From NCBI RefSeq assembly GCF_015751785.1, contig NZ_JADOTY010000001.1:682001-746000 (forward strand): DNA of 64,000 nucleotides, written 5' to 3'. Both the position numbers and the translations under genes were made by a program. The stretch is from Micromonospora vinacea (GTDB lineage: Bacteria > Actinomycetota > Actinomycetes > Mycobacteriales > Micromonosporaceae). Shown in pieces: positions 31,891 through 39,929 of the stretch (position 1 is the stretch's first letter; each line of letters starts with the position of its first letter). The notes under the pieces are model-generated. The model made no database searches. It was not told where the DNA came from and was given only the letters and a program-made list of their open reading frames with translations.

Positions 31891-34002
31891 ATGTCGCACG
31901 GCGAGGAACTGTTCGCTCTCGGCGGGGACGTGACGACGGAGCCCAGCTTCGAGTCCGCTCTGCGGGGGTACGAGAAGAAACAGGTCGACCGCTATGTCGC
32001 GCGTGCTGAGCACGAGATCGCGACCCTCGCTGGGGAACGGGAACAGGCGTACACACAGATACACAAGCTCGCCGGCCAGGTCGAGGTTCTCCAGCGCGAC
32101 CTGACCCAGGTGCGCAAGCAGATGAACGTGGTCGACCGGGCGTCGTTCCGGCATCTCGGCCCGCGGGTCGAGTCGATCCTCACGCTGGCTGAGGAGCAGG
32201 CCGAGCAGATCCTCATCGACGCGAACGGGGAGATCGAGGCCCGTCGTGCCGCGGCCGAGCACATCATCGAGGAGGCCCGCGAGCAGGCCGCGCGGGCACT
32301 GAAGGACTTCGAGATCGCCCTCGCCGCCCGACGCGCGGAAGAGGAGCGGCACAGCGCCGCCCAGCGGGCCGAGGCGGACGCGACCCTGCGGTCGGCCAAG
32401 GACGAGTCGGCGCAGTTGCGCAAGGCGGCGCAGGACGCGCTGGCGAAGGCCCAGCAGGAGGCCACCCAGCTGCGGGATGCTGCCAAGGAGATCCACACTC
32501 GGGCCCAGCAGGAGGCCACCAAGCTGCGCGAGACGGCCCGCGAGACGCTGGCCAGGGCCCAGCAGGAGGCCAGCGACCTGCGCGATGCCGCCAAGGAGGT
32601 GCATGCCAAGGCGCTTCAGGAGGCCAAGCGGCTCACCGACACGGCGACCGAGGCGGGGCGGGCCACCCACGCGAAGGCGCAGCAGGAGGCCAAGCAGATC
32701 ATCGACGATGCGTCGATGGCCGGACGGGCCACCCGCGCCAAGGCGCAGCAGGAGGCCGAGCGGCTGACGACGCAGGCCACCGAGTCGGCGAAGCGCAGCC
32801 GTGCCGAGACCGAGGCGTACGTGCAGCGGATGCGCACCGAGACCGAGGCGTACGTGCAGCACACCCGGGCGCAGACCCAGCAGGAGCTGGGCGCCTGGCG
32901 GGCCGGGGTGGAGCAGGAGGTCAACTCCCGTCGGGAGACGGCCGACCGGGAGTTGGCGCAGCGACGGTCCGCGGCCGAACAGGAGTTCGCCAAGCGCCGC
33001 GACGAGTTGGACAAGCAGCACGCGGCGCGCCAGCAGGAGCTGGAGGCCGGGTTCACCAGCCGGCAGCAGGAGCTGGAGAGCGGGTTCACCACCCGTCGGG
33101 ACGAGCTGGAGATCGAATACTCCAGTCGCAAGGACGAGCTGGAGACCGAGTACACCACTCGCAAGAACGAGATCGAGCAGGGCGCGGCCGGCATCCGTCA
33201 GGCAGCCGAGCAGGACGCGGCGGCGCTGCGCCAGCGGTCCGAGGCGGAGGCCGCCGAGCTGCTGAGCCGGGCCGAGACCGAGGCCAGCGACAAGCGCCGC
33301 AAGGCCGACGAGCATGTCGCGGCGTCCCGGCGGCAGTTCGAGGAGTACGCGGCCACGACGCAGCAGCACCTGGCCACCACCCAGCAGCACCTGGCGGCGA
33401 CCCAGCAGGAGTCGGCGGCGGGCCGCCAGCAGTTGGCCCAGGTGATGCTGGAGATCGCCCAGGCTCAGCAGCAGCTGGCGGATCTGCGGCAGGAGACCTG
33501 GAAGGCCCGGCAGGAGTCCGACGAACTCCAGCGTCAAATGTCCGAGCTGCGGTTGCAGAGCGTCGCCGGCCCGATCGACGGCCCGACCGCGCCGGCCGCA
33601 GCAGACGGCGCGAGCGCGGCTGGGCCCGACGGTGGGGACGACGGCGTGAGCGTTTCCGCCGGCGCGGCTGCGGGTTCGGGTACGGGCACCGGGGGTTCGG
33701 GTACGGGCACCGGGTTGAAGGCCGAACCCGCCGACACCAGGCAGCCGGTGAACGCGGGTGCTGAGGAGTCCGGGCAGTCCACGACGCGACCGGTGGCCGA
33801 GCCGGTGACCACGGTGGACGGTGGCATGGCGAGCGCCGGGGTGGACGGGGAGCCGACGGTGGCCGCCGTTCCGGGCGAGGGTGGCCGGGGCGCCAAGCCC
33901 ACCAAGATCACTAGCACCGGTGAGAACGGCAAGCGACCCAGCAAGCCGACCACCGACGAGCGCAGCGCCAAGCCCAGCAAGGTCACCATCGAGAAGGACT
34001 GA
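31891..34002 (+). CDS. Long DivIVA-like coiled-coil protein (Scy-related)
   Basis: A 703-residue protein with DivIVA-like N-terminus (FESALRGYEKKQVDRYVARA), a block matching the preceding gene (LGPRVESILTLAEEQAEQIL), then coiled coil to about residue 545. The coil contains regular units such as AKAQQEATQLRDAAKEIHTR and TRAQQEATKLRETARETLAR, with 11-residue-like spacing, later changing to Gln/Glu-rich pieces (RQQELEAGFTSRQQELESGF). The last 150 residues are Gly/Pro/Thr-rich and end basic (KPSKPTTDERSAKPSKVTIE). Likely a cytoskeletal scaffold for polar growth; membership of the Scy family is inferred from architecture and gene order, as low-complexity coils limit homology claims. Confidence 0.83.
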   Translation: MSHGEELFALGGDVTTEPSFESALRGYEKKQVDRYVARAEHEIATLAGEREQAYTQIHKLAGQVEVLQRDLTQVRKQMNVVDRASFRHLGPRVESILTLAEEQAEQILIDANGEIEARRAAAEHIIEEAREQAARALKDFEIALAARRAEEERHSAAQRAEADATLRSAKDESAQLRKAAQDALAKAQQEATQLRDAAKEIHTRAQQEATKLRETARETLARAQQEASDLRDAAKEVHAKALQEAKRLTDTATEAGRATHAKAQQEAKQIIDDASMAGRATRAKAQQEAERLTTQATESAKRSRAETEAYVQRMRTETEAYVQHTRAQTQQELGAWRAGVEQEVNSRRETADRELAQRRSAAEQEFAKRRDELDKQHAARQQELEAGFTSRQQELESGFTTRRDELEIEYSSRKDELETEYTTRKNEIEQGAAGIRQAAEQDAAALRQRSEAEAAELLSRAETEASDKRRKADEHVAASRRQFEEYAATTQQHLATTQQHLAATQQESAAGRQQLAQVMLEIAQAQQQLADLRQETWKARQESDELQRQMSELRLQSVAGPIDGPTAPAAADGASAAGPDGGDDGVSVSAGAAAGSGTGTGGSGTGTGLKAEPADTRQPVNAGAEESGQSTTRPVAEPVTTVDGGMASAGVDGEPTVAAVPGEGGRGAKPTKITSTGENGKRPSKPTTDERSAKPSKVTIEKD

Positions 34003-34029
34003 CGGCGGGCGCTGAGCCACGCGCACTCA

Positions 34030-34106
34030 TGATCGACACGACATCAGCAAAGTCGGGGTGTCCCGCCAGCGCGGACACCCCGACTTCCTGAATGGCGAGT
34101 GGATCA
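34030..34106. repeat. Intergenic palindrome, family 1 copy B
   Basis: AAGTCGGGGTGTCC (34050-34063) pairs exactly with GGACACCCCGACTT (34073-34086). TGATC at 34030 and GATCA ending at 34106 mark the outer limits. It lies between convergent genes and could end both transcripts. Confidence 0.85.
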
Positions 34107-34562
34107 GGACCGATGGTCCGGGGGTGGGTCGATGATCGGGCGGCGGAACGGACCCCACGCCACGAAGCGTTCGAACAGTTCCCTGGGCGCCGGCCCGTCG
34201 TAGGGATTGAGCTGGTACAGGTCGTGCGCCGCCTCGTGGTACAGACCGGCGAGGTAGATGGTCAGCGCGGCCGGGTCCTCGTCGAACTCCGCCTTGAGCA
34301 GCAGCCTGGCGTCCGCGCAGGGCCACGGCCGGCCGTCGGCCCGGCAGCACCACATGGGTCGCAGCGGGGTGTGCGGCGTCCGTGCGCCGCAGGGTCGGGG
34401 AAACACGGGGTACGGCCCGAGCCGCGGCTGCGGCAGCCCCGACATCGGGGTACGTGGCCTCCCGCCTGAGCTGGAGCCCGGCGGGCTGCAGCCGGCGGAC
34501 GACCGCGGCGCCGAGGTGACGGTGACAGGCAGCGACCGGCCGACGGGGCGAGACGTGGGCAT
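34104..34562 (-). CDS. Conserved hypothetical protein, often labelled flavin reductase
   Basis: A 152-residue protein. The ATG at 34560-34562 follows AGGAGG with six-base spacing; the frame is open upstream but is not conserved. The N-terminal half is Pro/Arg/Ser-rich. The C-terminal 70 residues look ordered: MWCCRADGRPWPCADARLLL, ALTIYLAGLYHEAAHDLYQL and ELFERFVAWGPFRRP. I recognise this C-terminal pattern (PWPC...YL.G...EA..DLY.LNP...FARF..W) as an actinobacterial family sometimes annotated flavin reductase without good support. Two close cysteines could bind metal. It is divergent from the XRE-family regulator. Confidence 0.72.
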   Translation of the reverse strand: MPTSRPVGRSLPVTVTSAPRSSAGCSPPGSSSGGRPRTPMSGLPQPRLGPYPVFPRPCGARTPHTPLRPMWCCRADGRPWPCADARLLLKAEFDEDPAALTIYLAGLYHEAAHDLYQLNPYDGPAPRELFERFVAWGPFRRPIIDPPPDHRS

Positions 34563-34798
34563 GGGTGACCTCCTCGACTGGGGCGCGGACGCGCCGCCGT
34601 GCAACGGCAGGCCCGCGCGGTGGGCCCGGAAGCGGGGTGGCCGCAGGTGACGCGGAGCCATACCCATCCGGTACGTGACAGTCTGCTGAGAACACCGTTA
34701 CGGTCGGAAGGCGTCACCGTGCTCGGCGGCGGGACTGCATCGACGGCATGGTCCGCCGGGACAGTTGGTGGAGACGACCCTCGACCTGCGGAGGCACT

Positions 34799-35608
34799 GT
34801 GGAAGGCGACGCCGCGCCGACGGCCGACATGATCCGCGCGCAGCTGCGCCGGCTGCGGATCGCCGCCGGGATGAGCCAGGAGGACTTCGGCCGGCTGGTG
34901 CACTACTCCGGCTCGATGGTGTCCGCGCTGGAGCTGGGCCAACGCCCGCTGGACCGGCTCTTCCTGGCCCGCGCCGACGAGGTGCTGACCACCGGCGGTC
35001 TGCTCGTCTACCTGCTCAAGCTCGCCGAGCGGGACGGCCAGCCGAGCTGGTTCCGACCCTGGCTGGACGCCGAGCGCACCGCCCGCCAACTGCGGTGCTT
35101 CCAGCCGTCGCTGATCCCCGGGCTGCTTCAGACCGAGAACTACGCCCGCGCGGTGATCCGCTGCGACGACCTGCTCAGCGACGACGAAGTGGAACGCCGA
35201 GTCCATGCCCGCCTGGACCGCCAGTCCATCCTCACGCAGCCTGACCCACCGCAGCTCATCGCCGTCGTCGACGAACACGCGCTGCGGCACACCGCTGAGC
35301 ACATGCGCGGGATCATGGTCGAGCAGCTCACCCAGCTGATCACCTACGCCCAGCGTCCGCCGGTCAGCGTGCACGTCATTCCCGCCGAGGTTGGAGTGCA
35401 CGTCGGGATGTCCGGACCCTTCACGCTTGCGCGCGGCGCGGACGGTGGATGGGTCGGCAACCTCGAAAACCAGCTTGCCGGCGTCGTGGTTGACCGAGAT
35501 GGCGACGTGGCTACGCTGCTCTCACGATGGGAGACGGTTCGCAACGAAGCGCTCTCTCATCGGCACTCGATTGACCTGATGAAGGAAGCAGTGGATTCAT
35601 GCACCTGA
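34799..35608 (+). CDS. XRE-family regulator with DUF5753 domain
   Basis: About 269 residues. The GTG at 34799 follows GGAGG. A helix-turn-helix (residues 13-50: LRRLRIAAGMSQEDFGRLVH, SGSMVSALELGQRPL) is followed by the DUF5753 effector-like domain (WFRPWLDAERTARQLRCFQP, LIPGLLQTENYARAVIRCDD, PPVSVHVIPAEVGVHVGMSG). Proteins of this architecture pair with small DUF397 proteins in actinobacteria; characterised relatives (WhiJ/BldB type, and toxin-antitoxin-like pairs) affect development and antibiotic production. The DUF397 gene overlaps its end by 10 bases, confirming the pair. Confidence 0.9.
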   Translation: MEGDAAPTADMIRAQLRRLRIAAGMSQEDFGRLVHYSGSMVSALELGQRPLDRLFLARADEVLTTGGLLVYLLKLAERDGQPSWFRPWLDAERTARQLRCFQPSLIPGLLQTENYARAVIRCDDLLSDDEVERRVHARLDRQSILTQPDPPQLIAVVDEHALRHTAEHMRGIMVEQLTQLITYAQRPPVSVHVIPAEVGVHVGMSGPFTLARGADGGWVGNLENQLAGVVVDRDGDVATLLSRWETVRNEALSHRHSIDLMKEAVDSCT

Positions 35609-35787
35609 GCGGCGCAGTTTGGCGCACCTCCACTCGCAGCGGCAACAGTGAGTGCGTCGAGGTGGCGGACAACCTGCCCGGGGTCGTGGGGGTGCGGGAC
35701 AGCAAGGACCCCGCTGGTCCGGTGCTGGTGTTCGCGCCTGCCGCGTGGCGGGCCTTCGTGGCCGTCGCCCGTCGTCCCACCGCCTGA
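35599..35787 (+). CDS. DUF397 small protein partner
   Basis: A 62-residue protein with the DUF397 layout: WRTSTRSGNSECVEVADNLP, GVVGVRDSKDPAGPVLVFAP and the closing AWRAFVAVAR. It starts within the end of the regulator gene (10-base overlap), so it is translationally coupled. DUF397 proteins are thought to bind and modulate the adjacent XRE/DUF5753 regulator; mechanism is not established here. A GGGAGGT ribosome site for the next gene follows 5 bases after its stop. Confidence 0.92.
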   Translation: MHLSGAVWRTSTRSGNSECVEVADNLPGVVGVRDSKDPAGPVLVFAPAAWRAFVAVARRPTA

Positions 35788-35802
35788 GCCGGGAGGTCCC
35801 TG

Positions 35803-37032
35803 GTGCCACAGCACGACCCGTCCGGCGACGAACCGAACGTGACCCCCGGTCCTCCGCCAGCGGAAAACCCACAACCGGCGAAGACGCCAACGTCAGCCGA
35901 GACACCAGCGGCGGCCGAGACGCCACCGCCGGTGCCGGTCCCCGCACCGGGGGTCGACCCGGAGGAGCCACCGGCGGTCCCGTCCGGAAAGTTCGGCACA
36001 CCGGGGCGGCCACTGCGCCGTAGCAGCTTCCTGCTCGGCTTCACCGGTGCTCTGGGCGTGCTGCTGGCGTACACCCTCTATCTGGGGATCCGCAATGCCG
36101 GCGGCATCCTCGTGCTGGTGGTGATCGCGCTCTTCCTCGCGGTCGGCCTCAACCCGGCGGTGGTCCGGCTGGGGCGCTGGGGTGTGCCGCACGGCCTGGC
36201 GGTGGCGGCGGTCGCCCTGACGGTGGTGCTGCTGCTCTGCGGCGGCGTGGTGGCGCTGGTCCCGCCGATCGTCACCCAGTCCGGGCAGTTCATCGACCAG
36301 ATCCCGAGCCTGCTCGACGAGTTGCGCCGCAACCCGACGGTCAATGACCTGGTGGAGCGGTACGACGTGGTGGAGCGGGTGCAGGGCGCGGCCAACGCGG
36401 AGACGGTCGGGCGGGCGCTCGGCGGGGTGCTCGGCGGCGCACAACTGATCTTCGGCACGGTGTTCCGGACGCTGACCGTGCTGGTGTTGACGATCTACTT
36501 CCTGGCCTACTTCGACAAGCTGCGTTCGCTGGGCTACTCGGTGGTGCCCCGGTCGCGGCGGCAGAGGGTGCAGCTGATCGGCGACGAGATCCTGGCCAAG
36601 GTGGGCTCGTACATGGTCGGCGCGTTGAGCATCGCGGTGCTGGCCGGCGCGACCACCTTCGTGTTCGCGCTGATCGTCGACCTGCCGTACCCGTTCGCGC
36701 TGGCCGTGGTGGTCGCGGTGACCGACCTGATCCCGCAGATCGGCGCGACCCTGGGCGCGGTGATCGTGAGCCTGGTCGGCTTCGCCGCCGACCTGCCCAC
36801 CGGCATCGCCTGCGCGGTGTTCTTCCTCATCTACCAGCAGGTGGAGAACTACCTGATCTACCCGAAGGTGATGCGGCGTTCGGTGGAGGTCAACGAGGTG
36901 GCTGCCCTGCTGGCCGCCCTGCTCGGGGTGTCGCTGCTGGGCGTGGTGGGCGCGCTGATCGCCATCCCCACTGTGGCCGCGCTGCAACTGATCCTGCGCG
37001 AGGTGGTGCTGCCCCGCCAGGAGCGCCGCTGA
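35803..37032 (+). CDS. AI-2E family (PerM-like) transporter
   Basis: A 409-residue membrane protein. Residues 1-65 are Pro/Thr/Glu-rich and soluble; the rest has about eight hydrophobic segments in the AI-2E/TqsA/PerM pattern: ALFLAVGLNPAVVRLGRWGV, VTDLIPQIGATLGAVIVSLV and YQQVENYLIYPKVMRRSVEV. Members export autoinducer-2 or ions, but most actinobacterial ones are uncharacterised. GGGAGGT precedes the GTG at 35803. It begins 15 bases after the DUF397 stop, so it may be co-transcribed with the regulator pair. Confidence 0.88.
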   Translation: MPQHDPSGDEPNVTPGPPPAENPQPAKTPTSAETPAAAETPPPVPVPAPGVDPEEPPAVPSGKFGTPGRPLRRSSFLLGFTGALGVLLAYTLYLGIRNAGGILVLVVIALFLAVGLNPAVVRLGRWGVPHGLAVAAVALTVVLLLCGGVVALVPPIVTQSGQFIDQIPSLLDELRRNPTVNDLVERYDVVERVQGAANAETVGRALGGVLGGAQLIFGTVFRTLTVLVLTIYFLAYFDKLRSLGYSVVPRSRRQRVQLIGDEILAKVGSYMVGALSIAVLAGATTFVFALIVDLPYPFALAVVVAVTDLIPQIGATLGAVIVSLVGFAADLPTGIACAVFFLIYQQVENYLIYPKVMRRSVEVNEVAALLAALLGVSLLGVVGALIAIPTVAALQLILREVVLPRQERR

Positions 37033-37035
37033 GCG

Positions 37036-37845
37036 TCAGCTGGCCTGACCGGCGGCCGGGCCGGGGACGGGGGTGTCGGCGAAGGCGGCCACCGTCCGGT
37101 CGGCGTACGCGCTGACGTCGCCGGCCTCCATCGGGCCGTCCCAGGTCGTCGGGAGCGGCACCTCGACGGCCGGGTTGACCCGACGGACGATCTCGTCGAG
37201 CACCGTCTCCGCGTCGCCCACCCAGAGGTGCTTGGCGCCCGGCACCCCGACCACCTCGGCCTGCGGCACGGCGGCGAACCGTTCCCGCGCCTCGGTGGGG
37301 CGCAGGTAGTCGTCGAACTCCGGCACCAGCGCCACCAGCGGCCGACCCGAGTCGGCCCAGGTGGCCAGGTCCTCGGGGGCGGAGAAGCGCAGCGGCGGGG
37401 AGAGCAGGATCGCCCCGGCGATCGTCGGGTCGCAGCCGTACTTCAGCGCCAGGTCGGTGCCGAACGACCAGCCGACGAGCCAGATGTTGGGCAGCTCGGC
37501 GAACTCCGCGTACTCGATGGCGGCAGCCACGTCGTACCGCTCGCCCACCGCGCCGTCGAAGGCCCCCTCGCTGGTGCCGCGCACACTGCTGGTGCCCCGG
37601 GTGTTGAACCGCAGCACCGCCAGGTCGGCCAGGGCGGGCAGCCGCCAGGCCGCCTTGCGGAACACGTGGCTGTCCATCATTCCGCCGTGGGTGGGCAGCG
37701 GGTGCAGGCAGACCAGGGTGGCCACCGGCGGCCGGTCGGCCGGCAGGGCCAGCTCACCGACCAGCCGCAGACCGTCGGCGGTGTGCAGCTCGATGTCCTC
37801 CCGGCGGCCGGGCAGGATCGACGACGCGCGGATCGCTGTGCTCAC
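37036..37845 (-). CDS. Alpha/beta hydrolase
   Basis: About 269 residues with an alpha/beta-hydrolase fold: TLVCLHPLPTHGGMMDSHVF, nucleophile in WLVGWSFGTDLALKYGCD, acid in LVPEFDDYLRPTEA and His in VPGAKHLWVGD. It resembles dienelactone-hydrolase or acyl-esterase-like proteins; substrate unknown. I place the start at the GTG of 37843-37845 because CAGACT lies seven bases before it (leaderless pattern) and the longer frame is not family-like. It converges with the AI-2E gene with only three bases between stops. Confidence 0.85.
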   Translation of the reverse strand: MSTAIRASSILPGRREDIELHTADGLRLVGELALPADRPPVATLVCLHPLPTHGGMMDSHVFRKAAWRLPALADLAVLRFNTRGTSSVRGTSEGAFDGAVGERYDVAAAIEYAEFAELPNIWLVGWSFGTDLALKYGCDPTIAGAILLSPPLRFSAPEDLATWADSGRPLVALVPEFDDYLRPTEARERFAAVPQAEVVGVPGAKHLWVGDAETVLDEIVRRVNPAVEVPLPTTWDGPMEAGDVSAYADRTVAAFADTPVPGPAAGQAS

Positions 37846-37927
37846 CGCCCAAGTCTGTCGCGAAGTCGCCGCCGCCGCCCGCCCAGGCACGAACAGCGTG
37901 ACCCAGGTCGCTAACGGGCGGGGTCGT

Positions 37928-38251
37928 TCAATAGCGCGGGGTACCCCGGCCGCGCTGCACCGCGGGGCCGCGTCGCTCCCGGGCGCGCCAGCAGCCGCTG
38001 TGCCAGTGCCGCCGGTCGGTCAGGTCACCCAGGCCGTCCGCCGGCCAGGCCACCAGGTGGGCCACCCCGGGTCGGATCTCCTGGTCACAACCCGGGCAGC
38101 GGTACGTCTTGACCGACGCTCCCGCGCCGATGCCGCGTACCTGCCAGGCGCCGTCGGTCCACTGCTGCACCGAGGCGACACCCTGCCGGACCCGGTCGGC
38201 GTCCAGGTTGGCGTTCTCGTCCCGGCGAGGGCGATTGCGACGGGGGCTCAC
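37928..38251 (-). CDS. Small zinc-ribbon-like conserved protein
   Basis: About 107 residues, strongly basic at the N-terminus (SPRRNRPRRDENANLD). The middle and end hold a probable metal site: KTYRCPGCDQEIRPGVAHLV followed by a HWHSGCW segment, giving CxxC and HxH...C ligands. I recognise this as a conserved actinobacterial protein sometimes called ATP/GTP-binding, without real support. The GTG at 38251 sits eight bases after TACGCT (38260-38265 on plus), a -10-like box, so it may be leaderless; a GTG at 38257 is an alternative. Confidence 0.75.
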   Translation of the reverse strand: MSPRRNRPRRDENANLDADRVRQGVASVQQWTDGAWQVRGIGAGASVKTYRCPGCDQEIRPGVAHLVAWPADGLGDLTDRRHWHSGCWRARERRGPAVQRGRGTPRY

Positions 38252-38315
38252 AGTCACCAAGCGTACGTTCCGCCGGACGGGACGAGCTCGCGGCCAGCCC
38301 GCCCAACGGTTGAGA

Positions 38316-39398
38316 TCACTCCCAACTCTCCGACCGCGTCGGGTCTTCGACGACCCGCGCCCCCGCCAGGACTGTCGTCGCGTCCGCCTCGGTGAAGCCG
38401 CGTGGCGCGCCCGGCTGGACGCCGACCGGTCGCCTGTCCTCCCGCTGCAAGCCGAAGGTGGCACTCACCACCGTCTTGGGGATGCCGAGCAGATCCAGGG
38501 TCGTCCCAGAGAAGAACGCGGGCCGGCCAGCGACAGTCCGATTCCCCGCGGTGCGGGTGCCAGCCCCGCTCGCATAGCGGTATTTCACGAACATGGCCTC
38601 GGTCGCCGCCCGCGCAAGGGTGATCTCCGAGGAGACCAGTCTCGGGTAGGAGCTGACGTCCACCGAGCAGGAAGTGATCGGCGCGCCTTCGGGCAGGGCA
38701 TCGAGCCGCAGCGGCACGGCACACGAGTGTGCCTCGTTCCAGCGCAGTGCCTTGACCGCCTGCTCCAGCCCGGCACGGTCCCCCCGCAAGATGACGGCAC
38801 GGGCGTACAGACCTGGCGCGGGGTGCCACGACTTGACCATTGCACGCACGCTGCCGCTCGCTTGGTGGATCGTGCCGTCGAAGGTCTGGGGCCCCGGTGC
38901 GGCCGCCTCAACCTCGACGCCGCCGAACGAGACGCTAATCGACAACTCCGGCGTACTGCTCACCTCGACATGCACCGGTTGGTCATCCCGGACGCTGAGC
39001 CGGACCGATTCGGTGCGGCCCCGGATAACCTCCCAGCCCAGATAGCGGGCCTGGGTCGGGTCGAGGCCGAAGTGCAGCACGTTCGGATCGCTGCCGACCA
39101 GCGCCGGGTCGGCGGCGGCCCCGGGCACCCCGTCGATGCGGGGCGGCACCGGCGTGGCCCCGGTGGACGTCGTGGCGGTCCAGGGCAGGCGGCCGGTCAA
39201 CCCGTCGAGGCCCGTCCCGGTCATTCCGACGACGCCGAGCGCCCCGATCAGGGACAACGCGGTCCCTGCGGCGACCCGGCGGTGGAGTTGGCGGCGGCGG
39301 CCTCGAGCGTGGGAAGCCCGCAGCAGCCGGTCGGCGTCCACGGTGCCCTCGGCACGGTCCCGCAGGGTTCGGACGATCCGCTCGTCGAGGTCCGTCAC
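38316..39398 (-). CDS. Membrane partner of the ECF sigma factor
   Basis: About 360 residues. A short cytoplasmic N-terminus (TDLDERIVRTLRDRAEGTVD) precedes one membrane helix (TALSLIGALGVVGMTGTGL) and a large extracytoplasmic region of unknown fold. The GTG start overlaps the sigma factor stop by four bases (GTGA), so the two are coupled. Position suggests an anti-sigma factor or sensor for the SigE-family regulator, but the N-terminus lacks a recognisable zinc-binding HxxxCxxC motif. The outer part has four cysteines or fewer and no catalytic motif that I can name. Confidence 0.75.
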   Translation of the reverse strand: MTDLDERIVRTLRDRAEGTVDADRLLRASHARGRRRQLHRRVAAGTALSLIGALGVVGMTGTGLDGLTGRLPWTATTSTGATPVPPRIDGVPGAAADPALVGSDPNVLHFGLDPTQARYLGWEVIRGRTESVRLSVRDDQPVHVEVSSTPELSISVSFGGVEVEAAAPGPQTFDGTIHQASGSVRAMVKSWHPAPGLYARAVILRGDRAGLEQAVKALRWNEAHSCAVPLRLDALPEGAPITSCSVDVSSYPRLVSSEITLARAATEAMFVKYRYASGAGTRTAGNRTVAGRPAFFSGTTLDLLGIPKTVVSATFGLQREDRRPVGVQPGAPRGFTEADATTVLAGARVVEDPTRSESWE

Positions 39399-39889
39399 GG
39401 TCGGCTCCCGTTCGTGGCCGGGGCACCGCAGCGCTCCCGGAGGTTGGCGAGCGCCCGCATCGCGTGGGTGCGGACGGTGACCGGCGAGCAGTCCAGGATC
39501 TGGGCGATCGTCGCGTCGTCGAGGTCCTCGTAGTAGCGCAGCACCAGCACCGCCCTCTGGCGCTCGGGCAGGCCGAGGATCAGCCGCCACATCTCGTCCC
39601 GGTCGGCCGCTTCGCCGCCGAGGTCGCCTCGGTGTGCCCGCTCGGCGAAGGTGTCGACGGCCAGCTCGCGGTTGGACCGGCGGCGCCACCAGGAGATGTT
39701 GGCGTTGACCAGCATGCGGCGCACGTACACGTCGGGCCGGTCCGCGCGGGCGATCCTGCGCCACTGCACGTACGCCTGCGACAGCACGTCCTGAGTGAGG
39801 TCCTCGGCCCGGTGCTCGTCACCGGTCAGCAGCCGGGCGAGCCGGACCAGCGCCGGACCCCGGCTGCTGACGTACTCCTCGAAGGTCAC
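39395..39889 (-). CDS. SigE-family ECF RNA polymerase sigma factor
   Basis: A 164-residue ECF sigma factor. Region 2 is FEEYVSSRGPALVRLARLLT with DEHRAEDLTQDVLSQAYVQW and PDVYVRRMLVNANISWWRRR; region 4 is LPERQRAVLVLRYYEDLDDA and IAQILDCSPVTVRTHAMRAL. This belongs to the SigE (SCO-type) group expanded in Micromonosporaceae. The start is GTG. A palindrome with GTCAAC and GTTGAC arms lies 15 bases upstream and overlaps a TTGACA-like element, suggesting autoregulation. The downstream coupled membrane protein is its probable regulator. Confidence 0.9.
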   Translation of the reverse strand: MTFEEYVSSRGPALVRLARLLTGDEHRAEDLTQDVLSQAYVQWRRIARADRPDVYVRRMLVNANISWWRRRSNRELAVDTFAERAHRGDLGGEAADRDEMWRLILGLPERQRAVLVLRYYEDLDDATIAQILDCSPVTVRTHAMRALANLRERCGAPATNGSRP

Positions 39890-39903
39890 ACTCTGCAGAC
39901 GCT

Positions 39904-39925
39904 GTCAACACCCGCAGGCGTTGAC
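39904..39925. promoter_or_regulatory. Palindrome upstream of the ECF sigma factor
   Basis: GTCAACACC and GGCGTTGAC are inverted copies (eight of nine positions) separated by CGCA. It lies between the sigma start and the double dehydrogenase stop and overlaps a possible TTGACA -35 element. Confidence 0.45.
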
Positions 39926-39929
39926 GCGG

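Noticed and set aside
34027..34695. A 222-codon minus-strand frame overlapping the hypothetical gene at 34104-34562
   Set aside because: Another frame has an AGGAGG site and the recognisable C-terminal family pattern, so this longer one was dismissed.
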